From an uncultured Eubacterium sp. (GTDB taxonomy: Bacteria > Bacillota > Clostridia > Lachnospirales > Lachnospiraceae), in contig URKY01000013.1 of the NCBI GenBank assembly GCA_900548465.1, positions 1 through 52,316 on the forward strand: a DNA stretch of 52,316 nt, written 5' to 3'. Each line of letters starts with the position of its first letter. Positions within the stretch are counted from its first letter, which is position 1. Under the pieces are notes generated by a model. It worked only from the letters and a program-made list of their open reading frames with translations. It did no database searches and was not told the origin of the DNA. A program made the translations under genes and the position numbers. This document shows positions 25,028-33,638 of this stretch, piece after piece.

Positions 25028-27229
25028 CTATTGTAAGTCAAATACCTTTTCGCAAATACGTTTTGCAGCGTTTCCGTCATCTACAGAACAGAACCTGTTA
25101 TAGAATTCCTCGTATCTGTCTTTGTATTTCTCCTGTATTTTGTCTATGTTTTTAATTGCATCCATAACTTCGTCATTAGTAAGAAGTAATGGTCCCGGCA
25201 AATCCTTTTCCATATCCAAATAGAATCCACGAAGTACGTCTCTGTATTTATTCAAGTCATAAGTGTAGTACAAAATTGGTCTTTTAAGATTTGCAAAATC
25301 AAAGAATACTGATGAATAATCTGTAATCAGAATATCTGAAATTAAATATAAATCAGTAATGTCATCATAGCTGCTTCCATCTACGGTAAAGTTGCCATAC
25401 TTTGATAAATCAAGTTTGTCCACAACAAAGTAATGAAGACGAAGTAATAATACGTATTCATCTCCATACAATTCCTGCATACGGTTTACATCTAAATCCA
25501 AATCAAATCCATACTGTCCTGCTTCATAGAAATTGTCATCCCTCCATGTAGGTGCATAGAGAATAACCTTTTTATCTTCAGGAATTCCCAACTTCTTCTT
25601 AATCTGTTTAGCCTTTTCTTCTTTATCCGGAGCATACAACGGATCATTTGCAGGATATCCGTATTCCAATATCTTTTCTTTTTCAAATAAGAAACAACTC
25701 TGGAACTTTTCGGTAGAAAACGGATTATCTGACAAAAGATAATCCCATTCTCTTGTCTGCTTATATACAATCTCTTTATATCTTGGATTTGCTGAATGTA
25801 CATCATCCATATCAAATACCAGTCTCTTAAGAGGTGTTCCATGCCATGTTGACAACATAATAGTCTCCGGTCTTCTGATAAGACTGAGGGGCTGTCTCAT
25901 ATTGTTTACCCAGTATTTGCTTCTGTTCATATAGTAGAAATATCTGAGACCCATACGTTTACATTTCTTATGTTTTCCTTCTATTTCTACACCTTTTCTG
26001 TCTACAACCCATATATATTTATATTTATTTCCATAGTTTTCCTGAAGATATTTATATATATATTTAGGTTGCCCTGAGCAGTTTCTTCCCATGAAGCTTT
26101 CGAAAACAATATAATTTTCCTTTAACTTCATTTTGTTAAATACATGAAGAGCAATAGTCTTGTTAAAGACCTTTTTGTTTTCAAACATCTTTCCTATTTT
26201 TCTTACTGCCAGAACCTTAAGAGATGCCTTCTTTACTTTTTCAAAGTCACCTTCTATAAATCTGTCAACAAGCTTTCTGTCGGCCCTGTTAAAATCATTT
26301 CCTTTAAGGGCATGTTTCTTGATGGCCTTTGTATTAAAGCCCCGGGCACATTCTACAAGCCCCTTGTAGTACTCGCCTGCCCAGCGTTCATCCTCTGACC
26401 ATCTTAGTTTATTAACATATTCCTTTGTAATAAACTTCGCCAGAATAAGGTTTAAATGATCTGATAAAACTTTATTGTCTCCTGCCATTTTGACAGAATT
26501 CTTATACGCCACAAAGAAATCCGGCATTGTTTCTTCTCGCGTAAACTGGCTTATGGCCGGATTGTTAAGTTTGTCATTATGATGGCGCTTAATGTAAACT
26601 GCCTCTTCATTGCATTTTATGTTTTTTGCATATTTAAGAGTAGCAATAACAACTAAAGGATCTGCGTAATAAGTCTGTTTCTCATTAAATCTGATATTAT
26701 TATCCGTAAATAACGACTTCTTATATAAAGCTGCAAGTACTGTCAGCTTATCCAGTTTTCTGTATCTCTGAAGTCTGTATTCAATAGGATTGTCAAATGC
26801 AAATTTATTTAGAAATTCTAACTTTTCTTCATCCTGACTTGCCTGATTTTCGTTATAACCTTCTCTTCTAAACCAGGTATGTTTCATAACACCATATGCC
26901 ATGTCAGAATCTTCATCCATTACATCTAATAAGTTCTTAATTGTATCCCCGTACAGATAATCATCATTGTCCAGGAAGAAAATATACTCACCTGTTGCCT
27001 TATCCATACCAAGGTTTCTTGCTGCTGCAACTCCTGACTTATCCTCAAGATAATAAACCTTCAAATTAATGGCATCCTTAAATTCCTCAATGATACCATC
27101 CATATCATCTTCTGTATGGTCAATAACCAAAACAGTTTCATAATCTTTAAATTCCTGTTCCTTAATACTTTCAAAACAATCTCTTAAATAAAAAAGATCC
27201 CTTTTGTGTGTTACAATAATGCTAACCAT
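25028..27229 (-). CDS. Fused GT2 glycosyltransferase - CDP-glycerol glycerophosphotransferase (paralogue)
   Basis: The 733-residue protein has the same layout as its neighbour downstream: GT2 at 1-240 (VSIIVTHKRDLFYLRDCFES, FFLDNDDYL near 85-93; the first aspartate of the DxDD box is kept, the second position is N) and a glycerophosphotransferase from about 370 on (WHGTPLKRLVFDMDDVHSAN near 459, LRLHYFVVDKLDL, ITDYSSVFFDFANLKRP). The shared WHGTPLKRLVFDMDDVHSAN stretch shows recent duplication with domain-wise divergence. A GGGAG site 11 bases before the ATG lies in the end of tagD. The two paralogues may add alternating units. Confidence 0.92.
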   Translation of the reverse strand: MVSIIVTHKRDLFYLRDCFESIKEQEFKDYETVLVIDHTEDDMDGIIEEFKDAINLKVYYLEDKSGVAAARNLGMDKATGEYIFFLDNDDYLYGDTIKNLLDVMDEDSDMAYGVMKHTWFRREGYNENQASQDEEKLEFLNKFAFDNPIEYRLQRYRKLDKLTVLAALYKKSLFTDNNIRFNEKQTYYADPLVVIATLKYAKNIKCNEEAVYIKRHHNDKLNNPAISQFTREETMPDFFVAYKNSVKMAGDNKVLSDHLNLILAKFITKEYVNKLRWSEDERWAGEYYKGLVECARGFNTKAIKKHALKGNDFNRADRKLVDRFIEGDFEKVKKASLKVLAVRKIGKMFENKKVFNKTIALHVFNKMKLKENYIVFESFMGRNCSGQPKYIYKYLQENYGNKYKYIWVVDRKGVEIEGKHKKCKRMGLRYFYYMNRSKYWVNNMRQPLSLIRRPETIMLSTWHGTPLKRLVFDMDDVHSANPRYKEIVYKQTREWDYLLSDNPFSTEKFQSCFLFEKEKILEYGYPANDPLYAPDKEEKAKQIKKKLGIPEDKKVILYAPTWRDDNFYEAGQYGFDLDLDVNRMQELYGDEYVLLLRLHYFVVDKLDLSKYGNFTVDGSSYDDITDLYLISDILITDYSSVFFDFANLKRPILYYTYDLNKYRDVLRGFYLDMEKDLPGPLLLTNDEVMDAIKNIDKIQEKYKDRYEEFYNRFCSVDDGNAAKRICEKVFDLQ

Positions 27230-27232
27230 GGA

Positions 27233-27649
27233 TTATTTATCTCCCTTAGTACTTAAATCTTTGCTGTTTAAATCTGTTTTAATCTGTGTTGTTGAAATAC
27301 CTTCTGTTCTAGGAAGATAAACAACTTCACAATAATCCTTAAGGAAGTCAAACTTGCCTTCCCAGTCACTTCCCATAACGAAAGTGTCAATCTTGTAATC
27401 CTGAACGTCTGAAATTTTCTGATCCCAGTTTTCTTCAGGAATAACAAGGTCTACATATCTTATAGCCTCTAAAACCTGCTTTCTTTCTTCGTAAGTAAAG
27501 TAGCATTTTTTCTGCTTTGAATTCCAGTTAAATTCATCTGTTGATAATACAACAACAAGATAATCTCCTAATTCCTTTGCTCTTCTTAATAAGTTAATAT
27601 GTCCATAGTGCAACATATCAAATGTTCCATAAGTAATTACTCTCTTCAT
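27233..27649 (-). CDS. tagD: Glycerol-3-phosphate cytidylyltransferase
   Basis: The 138-residue enzyme makes CDP-glycerol from CTP and sn-glycerol-3-phosphate, the donor used by every glycerophosphotransferase in this cluster. It has the nucleotidyltransferase HxGH motif (H14-Y-G-H17 in TYGTFDMLHYGHINLLRRAK), the R63-type substrate segment YEERKQVLEAIRYVD and the RTEGISTTQIK signature. Length matches TagD/GCT (about 130). AGGAGG precedes the ATG at 27649; the longer frame to 27763 overlaps the upstream gene. It sits inside the polymer operon, between the bifunctional transferase and the duplicated pair. Confidence 0.97.
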   Translation of the reverse strand: MKRVITYGTFDMLHYGHINLLRRAKELGDYLVVVLSTDEFNWNSKQKKCYFTYEERKQVLEAIRYVDLVIPEENWDQKISDVQDYKIDTFVMGSDWEGKFDFLKDYCEVVYLPRTEGISTTQIKTDLNSKDLSTKGDK

Positions 27650-27671
27650 TTTATTTCCTCCTAATAGCTTT

Positions 27672-30107
27672 CTATTTTGAAATTGCCTGTTCAAATTCAT
27701 TAATAGCTTCTTTATTATACTGTCTTGGATCAAATTTGCAGGTTGGAACTTCCCCCTTTGCAAACGCCCTTAACCCTTCTAGTATAGCCTCTTGTGTTGA
27801 TTTAATCAAATATTGTCCATTTTCCATAAGGCTGTCCTCAACAGACGAGAAGTCTGACACAACAATTGGAAGCCCTACAATCCTTGCTTCTAAAAGAACC
27901 ATAGGCTGTCCTTCGTACACTGAAGGCAATATGAAACAGGAACATTTACTCATTAATGTAAATGGATTTAAAAGGTTTCCTGTCAGCACAACCCTGTCCT
28001 TAATTCCCAGTCTTTCTATCTCACCTTCAACATCTTCCTGAAGGGGACCCTGACCGATAATATACAATTTACTCTTTGGATACTCTTTCAAATATTCTCC
28101 AAAAGCTCTCACCAGATTTTTATGATTCTTCTCCGGTGACAGTCTTCCCATCGTAACAAAATTAATTTCTTCCGGATTAGGTTCTTCAAATCCTTCATAT
28201 TGACAGCCCTCTTCCAGACAGTCATAAACCCTCTGAAAATTAATAGTGTTTTTTGCATAGGAAAATTTATCTTTTATGTTAGGTTTACATAAATTCTTAT
28301 AATTAACTTCCATTACGGAATGACTACAGGAAACCAGTCTGTCCCATCTTGGATATGTGTTAAAAATCAATGCCATTTTTTTCTTTAAAGGCTTTTTATG
28401 ATTTACTTTTCTGTTTTGGTCTGCAATCAAATCATTGTGCTGCCAGATAGCCTTTGTTTTACTTTTTATTTCAGGAAGCACCCATGCCATTATAGGTGAA
28501 TATCCGCAAAACTCAACTACAGAATCAAATTCAGCATTTCCAACCATTCTCTTAGCCTGACGCTTAAAGTATTTTTCAGGAAGTATCCTTCCAAATATTC
28601 CCTTTGCATTAAATGCCATTCCAATAATCAATCTTATTAATTCTGTTTTCTTTGCAAAAATATAATTTGTTCTGACAAGAACCCTTACATTCTCGTTTAC
28701 TTCATTTATTCTTATTACCTGATCCGGTGCCACAGCCTCATAGAAATAAGCTGTCACATCATATCTGTCATAATCTATATTGTTAAGAAGACTTAAGAAA
28801 GAATGAGTGATTCCATTCTGTAACGCTCTTCCAAGAGAAATAAATATCTTTTTCTTTTCGGTTTTTGTGCTAATAATATTTACCTGAGAAAAATCTCCCT
28901 CAAAGATTGCCTTTACAATTCTCTTTGCTACATTGCCGTCATCATATTTACAAAACTCTTCTTTTATGTTTTTGTAATTTGCTCTCTTTGCTGCCACAGA
29001 AATTTCCGGCTCCTTTAACCATTCACAAAGTTTTTCTACATCATCTGTTGCAGGACCCGGAAGCTTATCTATATCCATATACATTCCACGTTCCCTATTG
29101 TAATCCTGCAGGTCAGGAATGTAGAACATTATAGGTCTGTCCGTTACAAGGAAATCAAAGAATATACTTGAGTAGTCGGAAATAAGAACATCTACCGCAC
29201 TAAGCAGTTCGTTAGTATCAAAGGTAGGACTTATAATCTTTCCTTTTAGTATTCCCGTGTTGTTCTTTAACTGATTGTAAACTGCCTGATGTGGTTTTAT
29301 AAGAAGTTGCACGCTTTCTCCCGCAATCTCGTTAACCTTCAGGCACACATTTTCAAACTGTTCTATATCGGCCTTAGGCTCGTTAAAGTTCTCGCCTTTC
29401 CATGTTGGTGCATATAACACTATCTTCTTGTCTTTTTCTACATTAATGCCCTTTTGTCTCAGACTCTCAGTTACATCACTTCTCTTTGAATTAAAAATAG
29501 TATCTGTTCTCGCCTGACCGGTCTCAATTATCTTTCCTTCAAAAATTCCGTCTAACTTATATGCCTTTGTGTACATATTTGTGTGATGAGCATCAGGAGA
29601 TAAAAGGTAACTTGCCTGAAGAAAATTTCTTTCAGTATTTGCTACAGATATATTTCCGTTTGGCATATCATATCCCATATGTTTCAGGGGGATTCCATGC
29701 CATGTGTTAATGTATATCTGCCCCTCTTTCCTTGTAAAACATGCCGGAAAAGTACTGTTATTTATAAGATATTTTGCACTTGCCAGATATCTGTAATACT
29801 CCCGGCTTTTTATTTTTACAAACTTAACATTTCCCTTTAAATCATATTTTTCAAAATTATCACGCCACTCTTCTTTATTATCATATACCCACACATGAAT
29901 ATACTTTTTGTCAGCAAGTAACTCATTAAAAATTGCCTTCGGTCCACATGTCATTCCTTTTCCATAAAAAGATTCATAAAGAATGACATTGTCCTCTATC
30001 CTGCATTTTTCGTAGTACTTTGCGTAAGGGCTGAGAAAAATATAGTTCTTTGCCACTCTGGCAAGCTTGTTCTTTTTTAACTTATTTTTTATTCCTGAAA
30101 TATTCAT
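27672..30107 (-). CDS. Bifunctional CDP-glycerol glycerophosphotransferase - GT4 glycosyltransferase
   Basis: The 811-residue protein has the reverse domain order of its neighbours. Residues 1-395 are a glycerophosphotransferase (WHGIPLKHMGYDMPNG near 135, LIKPHQAVYNQL, ISDYSSIFFDFLVTDRP). Residues about 410-811 are a GT-B family 4 glycosyltransferase (VTMGRLSPEKNHKNLVRAF, KLYIIGQGPLQ, and the E-x7-E motif in VYEGQPMVLLEARIVGLP). It should transfer glycerol phosphate from CDP-glycerol and a sugar from a nucleotide sugar onto the same lipid-linked acceptor. The leader before the GPT fold is short and there is no membrane helix. The sugar is not predictable. Confidence 0.92.
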   Translation of the reverse strand: MNISGIKNKLKKNKLARVAKNYIFLSPYAKYYEKCRIEDNVILYESFYGKGMTCGPKAIFNELLADKKYIHVWVYDNKEEWRDNFEKYDLKGNVKFVKIKSREYYRYLASAKYLINNSTFPACFTRKEGQIYINTWHGIPLKHMGYDMPNGNISVANTERNFLQASYLLSPDAHHTNMYTKAYKLDGIFEGKIIETGQARTDTIFNSKRSDVTESLRQKGINVEKDKKIVLYAPTWKGENFNEPKADIEQFENVCLKVNEIAGESVQLLIKPHQAVYNQLKNNTGILKGKIISPTFDTNELLSAVDVLISDYSSIFFDFLVTDRPIMFYIPDLQDYNRERGMYMDIDKLPGPATDDVEKLCEWLKEPEISVAAKRANYKNIKEEFCKYDDGNVAKRIVKAIFEGDFSQVNIISTKTEKKKIFISLGRALQNGITHSFLSLLNNIDYDRYDVTAYFYEAVAPDQVIRINEVNENVRVLVRTNYIFAKKTELIRLIIGMAFNAKGIFGRILPEKYFKRQAKRMVGNAEFDSVVEFCGYSPIMAWVLPEIKSKTKAIWQHNDLIADQNRKVNHKKPLKKKMALIFNTYPRWDRLVSCSHSVMEVNYKNLCKPNIKDKFSYAKNTINFQRVYDCLEEGCQYEGFEEPNPEEINFVTMGRLSPEKNHKNLVRAFGEYLKEYPKSKLYIIGQGPLQEDVEGEIERLGIKDRVVLTGNLLNPFTLMSKCSCFILPSVYEGQPMVLLEARIVGLPIVVSDFSSVEDSLMENGQYLIKSTQEAILEGLRAFAKGEVPTCKFDPRQYNKEAINEFEQAISK

Positions 30108-30115
30108 ATTAATTC

Positions 30116-31228
30116 CTATCCAAAAACTCTTTTTGCTATTCTCTCTGCGCTGTTTCCATCTCTGTAGGTATTAACCTTTCGGTTAACTTCTGCCCGCTCT
30201 TTCTTATATAAATCCCTATCATTGTAAATATCATCAACAAACTTTTCTATATCTTCAAGGCTGTTAATTTCCATTCCCGGCATATATTCCTTTGGATTTT
30301 CAAAAACAAATCCACGTTTATTCTCATATGTGGATATATCATCTATTGCAAAACCTATAGGTCTGTCTAAAAGCAAATAATCAAAATATACCGAAGAATA
30401 ATCAGTAATTAACCCATCTGCATTTCTAAGCAGCGTATATACCGTAAATCTTTTTTCTTCTATATCCTTTTGGGACATAAATTCAATATTTGAAAATCTC
30501 TCTGCTTCTCCGGCACTTTGCAAAGGATGAAGCTTAACTATAAGTCTTATGTCCTTTTCTGCCAATACTTCATTTAGTTCATTAAGCTGACTGCTGTTTA
30601 ATATGGAAATAACGAAATCATCATTGTACTCTCTATAAGTAGGAAGCCACAAAATCACCTTTTTGCTTTTTCCTTTTATCAGTTCATCAGTTTTTTTGTC
30701 ATTTAAAAATAACTCGTCATTTCTCGGATTACCAAGAACTTCTACATTATTTTCACTACAGCCAAATATTTTTGCCATTATGGGCCTGTACATTTCCGAT
30801 GCTGTCACTACAAAGGTAAAGAAATTATAATCTATGTTTTTCAATGCCGGTTCCAGATTTCCTATTTTCTTTAATGGGGTTCCGTGCCATAAGTTAACTA
30901 CTGTCTGACTTTTCGCCGGTTTAATGGGATACTTTCCAAAACAGTAAAAAGCGTATTTTGCCTTCATAAAAGTTTTTATTCCCGGTTTGTTAGCCATAAA
31001 AACCACATTCTCAGGAGCATTACTTTCATACTTCATGTAGTCATTTACGCTTACTGCTATTTTATATTTTTTGTTATATCCCCTTTCAATAAGATAATCA
31101 TAGAAAGCCTTAACATTATCTCTAAATCCAAGGTTTGAATAAAAGAATATTAAATTTTCATCTTTCTTTATAATCTTATTAAGCAGGGTAAGAGGCTTAA
31201 AAAAGATTTTCAATATTGCCTTTTTCAT
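30116..31228 (-). CDS. CDP-glycerol:poly(glycerophosphate) glycerophosphotransferase (single domain)
   Basis: The 370-residue protein is the smallest glycerophosphotransferase here and has only the catalytic domain: WHGTPLKKIG (114-123), LIVKLHPLQ with the second histidine, and ITDYSSVYFDYLLLDRP. This length resembles TagB-type primases, which add one glycerol phosphate, more than long TagF polymerases; that assignment is inference. No upstream extension for membrane association is visible beyond a basic N-terminus (KKAILKIFFKPLTLLNKIIKK). The ribosome-binding site is weak. It lies 16 bases after the GT2 gene and 8 bases before the bifunctional gene. Confidence 0.9.
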   Translation of the reverse strand: MKKAILKIFFKPLTLLNKIIKKDENLIFFYSNLGFRDNVKAFYDYLIERGYNKKYKIAVSVNDYMKYESNAPENVVFMANKPGIKTFMKAKYAFYCFGKYPIKPAKSQTVVNLWHGTPLKKIGNLEPALKNIDYNFFTFVVTASEMYRPIMAKIFGCSENNVEVLGNPRNDELFLNDKKTDELIKGKSKKVILWLPTYREYNDDFVISILNSSQLNELNEVLAEKDIRLIVKLHPLQSAGEAERFSNIEFMSQKDIEEKRFTVYTLLRNADGLITDYSSVYFDYLLLDRPIGFAIDDISTYENKRGFVFENPKEYMPGMEINSLEDIEKFVDDIYNDRDLYKKERAEVNRKVNTYRDGNSAERIAKRVFG

Positions 31229-31244
31229 TGATTTGTCTTTGCTG

Positions 31245-32069
31245 TTAGTTTGCCTTTCTTAGTAGTTTTGAATAAATCTTCTCACGAATGCCATTAGGTA
31301 TAATGCTTACAACTGCATGTCCAAGAACTCCCACAAGGAAATCCTTCTCACCTATAAAACCTATCTTTTTCAGATGTTTCTTAAACCTGTATATGCATCC
31401 TACATAAGAAAATCCACCACGTCTTTTATACATTTCTTCCCCGCCTCTCATATAAAGCAGATTCTCCTGAATATTGTACCCTTTATATCCCATATTCAAC
31501 ATGGTTGCCCATAAATTATAATCCTCGAAAAATCTGTAATCCTCGTAAAATCCTGCAGCAATAACTGCCGATTTTTTATACATAATAGTCGGGTGATTAA
31601 AGGGACTTCTTTTCTTTGCAAATGTTATGATGTCTTCATTCTTTTCCGGAACAATTCTACTGTTTCCCGTATTATTTATATTGCCAACAAACTCTATTAT
31701 ATTGGCTCCCACAATGTCTGCTTTTTTCTCATTTATTGCAGCTATCTGTTTCTCTATTCTGTCCGGGGCGCTTATGTCATCACTGTCCATTCTGGCAATC
31801 AATTCATTTTTGCACTGCAAAATTCCGTTGTTTAAAGCCTTAGCCAATCCCATATTTCTTGAAAGTCTGTATACAGTGAATAAGCCTGAATATGTTTTTA
31901 CATAATCTGCAATAACTTTATCCAGGCCTTCCGTAAGGGGACCATCACACACAATAACAAAATCATCTGTTTTCACAGTCTGATTAAGTATACTGTCTAT
32001 GGCCTCCTTTAAATATTCAGGTTTTTCTTTATAATAAACTGACATTAATACCGAGTAATTGTCTGTCAT
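31245..32069 (-). CDS. GT2-family glycosyltransferase
   Basis: The 274-residue protein is an inverting GT-A transferase: DNYSVLMSVYYKEKPEYLKE, NGILQCKNELIARMDSDDIS (D-x-D site) and the acceptor-side ED motif region FFEDYNLWATMLN. Such enzymes (similar to beta-1,3 rhamnosyl/galactosyl transferases of capsule clusters) add a sugar to the lipid-linked intermediate. The exact sugar is unknown. The ATG at 32069 has AGGTGG five bases upstream and is chosen over the GTG at 32078. It follows the priming transferase by 9 bases and so may add the second sugar. Confidence 0.9.
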   Translation of the reverse strand: MTDNYSVLMSVYYKEKPEYLKEAIDSILNQTVKTDDFVIVCDGPLTEGLDKVIADYVKTYSGLFTVYRLSRNMGLAKALNNGILQCKNELIARMDSDDISAPDRIEKQIAAINEKKADIVGANIIEFVGNINNTGNSRIVPEKNEDIITFAKKRSPFNHPTIMYKKSAVIAAGFYEDYRFFEDYNLWATMLNMGYKGYNIQENLLYMRGGEEMYKRRGGFSYVGCIYRFKKHLKKIGFIGEKDFLVGVLGHAVVSIIPNGIREKIYSKLLRKAN

Positions 32070-32078
32070 ATATACCAC

Positions 32079-33440
32079 CTATTTCTTTTCAATAATTGCT
32101 GTCTTTTGATTTTCATTTACACCCTCAGTATTTTCCTTTATAAACATTATCTTAAATGTCATAAGAATTAATTGGATGTCTGTCCACACTTTGTAGTGCT
32201 GGATATAATATAAATCAAGTTTAAGCTTGTCATAAGGTGTTGTGTTATATTTTCCATAAACTTGTGCATAACCTGTAAGTCCTGCTTTTACTTTCAGTCT
32301 AAAGCAAAACTCAGGAATGCTTTCTTCATATTCTTTAGCTATTTCCGGTCTTTCAGGTCTCGGTCCTACAACCGACATCTGTCCTGCCAATATATTAAAT
32401 ACCTGTGGCAGTTCATCTAAATGAGTTGCACGTAATACCTTACCAACCTTTGTTACTCTGGAATCATTTTTCGATGCAAGTCTGGCTCCTTCAGTTTCTG
32501 AATTAACTTTCATGCTTCTGAACTTAAGTATTTTAAATACCTTGCCATCCTTTGTAAGTCTTGGCTGTGTGTAGAAAATAGGTCCTCTGTCCCAAATCAA
32601 ATCACCAATAGCTACTAATATAGTGATGATAATTGTCGGTACACACAAAATAAGTGCAATAACAATATCAAGTAATCTCTTAACTGTTGCCTGCTCCCAC
32701 TTAAGACCTCTAATCTTAGTAACCAGTAGCGGTGAGTCAAAGAGATTGTTCTGCTCAGATCCAATTATAATGATGTCTGAAAGTTTTGGTGTGATGTATG
32801 CTCTCTTGTTATGCATATAGCAGAACTTAATTATTGCATTACGTCTGCCACTTGGAATATCGCATAAGAGAACTGCCTGATGTTTCAGAATAGCATCTTT
32901 TAATTTTGAATCTTCCGTATCACAATGTATAGAATCTTTAATATTATATTTATCTTGTCTTGTTTCTATCTTCTTAACAAGGTTGTCCGGATCTCTGTCA
33001 CTGTATATAAGAAGTAACTCCCTTGGCGGATACAGCCATTTATATACAGCCATGGCAATTCCACACCAAACAAGACAACAGAGAATATTGTCAAAACTCA
33101 TTCCAATAAGAGGTGCCGGATTAACCAGTTCCAATGAAAGCATTGATATCTGAAGATACATAATAAAATTGGTAAACAACAGTGCAAGCAATTGTGAAAA
33201 TACCAAATTAGAATACTGTAATCTTCCTAATTTAAAAGCACCGTAAACATTGCCAAAAAGTGTAAACAACAATGCATACACAAACAGCAATACCATATGA
33301 CCCCTGAAGAAAAATTCTCTTGTCATTCCTTCGCTGTAATGATGATTCCAGAAATACCAAAATATCATTGTCTGTACGGTTATTACTATAGCCAACAATA
33401 ACAACACTATTATTCTTCTAAATGCTCTTGATTGTTTCAT
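32079..33440 (-). CDS. Polyprenyl-phosphate sugar-1-phosphate transferase (priming enzyme)
   Basis: The 453-residue protein starts the polymer by putting a sugar-1-phosphate on undecaprenyl phosphate. The N-terminal half has four membrane helices and a CoA-binding-like soluble domain; a fifth helix (VKRLLDIVIALILCVPTIII region) leads into the Bac_transf domain with KFRSMKVNSETEG, LPQVFNILAGQMSVVGPRPE and KAGLTGYAQVYGKYNTTP. Typical length for WcaJ/CpsE enzymes. AGGAG precedes the ATG at 33440; the frame to 33500 is rejected because it covers the leader. It is the first gene of the 12.3-kb polymer operon. Teichoic acid pathways usually prime with TagO, so this differs. Confidence 0.93.
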   Translation of the reverse strand: MKQSRAFRRIIVLLLLAIVITVQTMIFWYFWNHHYSEGMTREFFFRGHMVLLFVYALLFTLFGNVYGAFKLGRLQYSNLVFSQLLALLFTNFIMYLQISMLSLELVNPAPLIGMSFDNILCCLVWCGIAMAVYKWLYPPRELLLIYSDRDPDNLVKKIETRQDKYNIKDSIHCDTEDSKLKDAILKHQAVLLCDIPSGRRNAIIKFCYMHNKRAYITPKLSDIIIIGSEQNNLFDSPLLVTKIRGLKWEQATVKRLLDIVIALILCVPTIIITILVAIGDLIWDRGPIFYTQPRLTKDGKVFKILKFRSMKVNSETEGARLASKNDSRVTKVGKVLRATHLDELPQVFNILAGQMSVVGPRPERPEIAKEYEESIPEFCFRLKVKAGLTGYAQVYGKYNTTPYDKLKLDLYYIQHYKVWTDIQLILMTFKIMFIKENTEGVNENQKTAIIEKK

Positions 33441-33512
33441 TTTGTCTCCTATAACACATAAGCTGGCTTGCGATATTTCGTAAACACAACACCAGCTCAT
33501 AAACTACCACTA

Positions 33513-33541
33513 ATTTTACCAAAGCCACTAATATTTGTCAA
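33513..33541 (-). promoter_or_regulatory. Promoter of the polymer operon
   Basis: On the minus strand a consensus TTGACA (33536-33541), 17 bases, TAAAAT (33513-33518). A second TTGACAA begins about 27 bases further upstream. The 65-base leader holds an inverted repeat (AGCTGG about 25 bases from CCAGCT). Confidence 0.65.
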
Positions 33542-33584
33542 TTAATGAGCGAATCCGTAGCAATTGTCAAGTTTATTCCACTCT

Positions 33585-33612
33585 TTGTTTTTTTTTTATT
33601 ATGTAGTATAAT
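33585..33612 (+). promoter_or_regulatory. Promoter of the LCP-murG unit
   Basis: TTGTTT (33585-33590), 16 bases of mostly T, TATAAT (33607-33612). AAGGAGG and the ATG follow within about 25 bases. Confidence 0.5.
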
Positions 33613-33638
33613 TAGCACCATATTATAAGGAGGTACTT

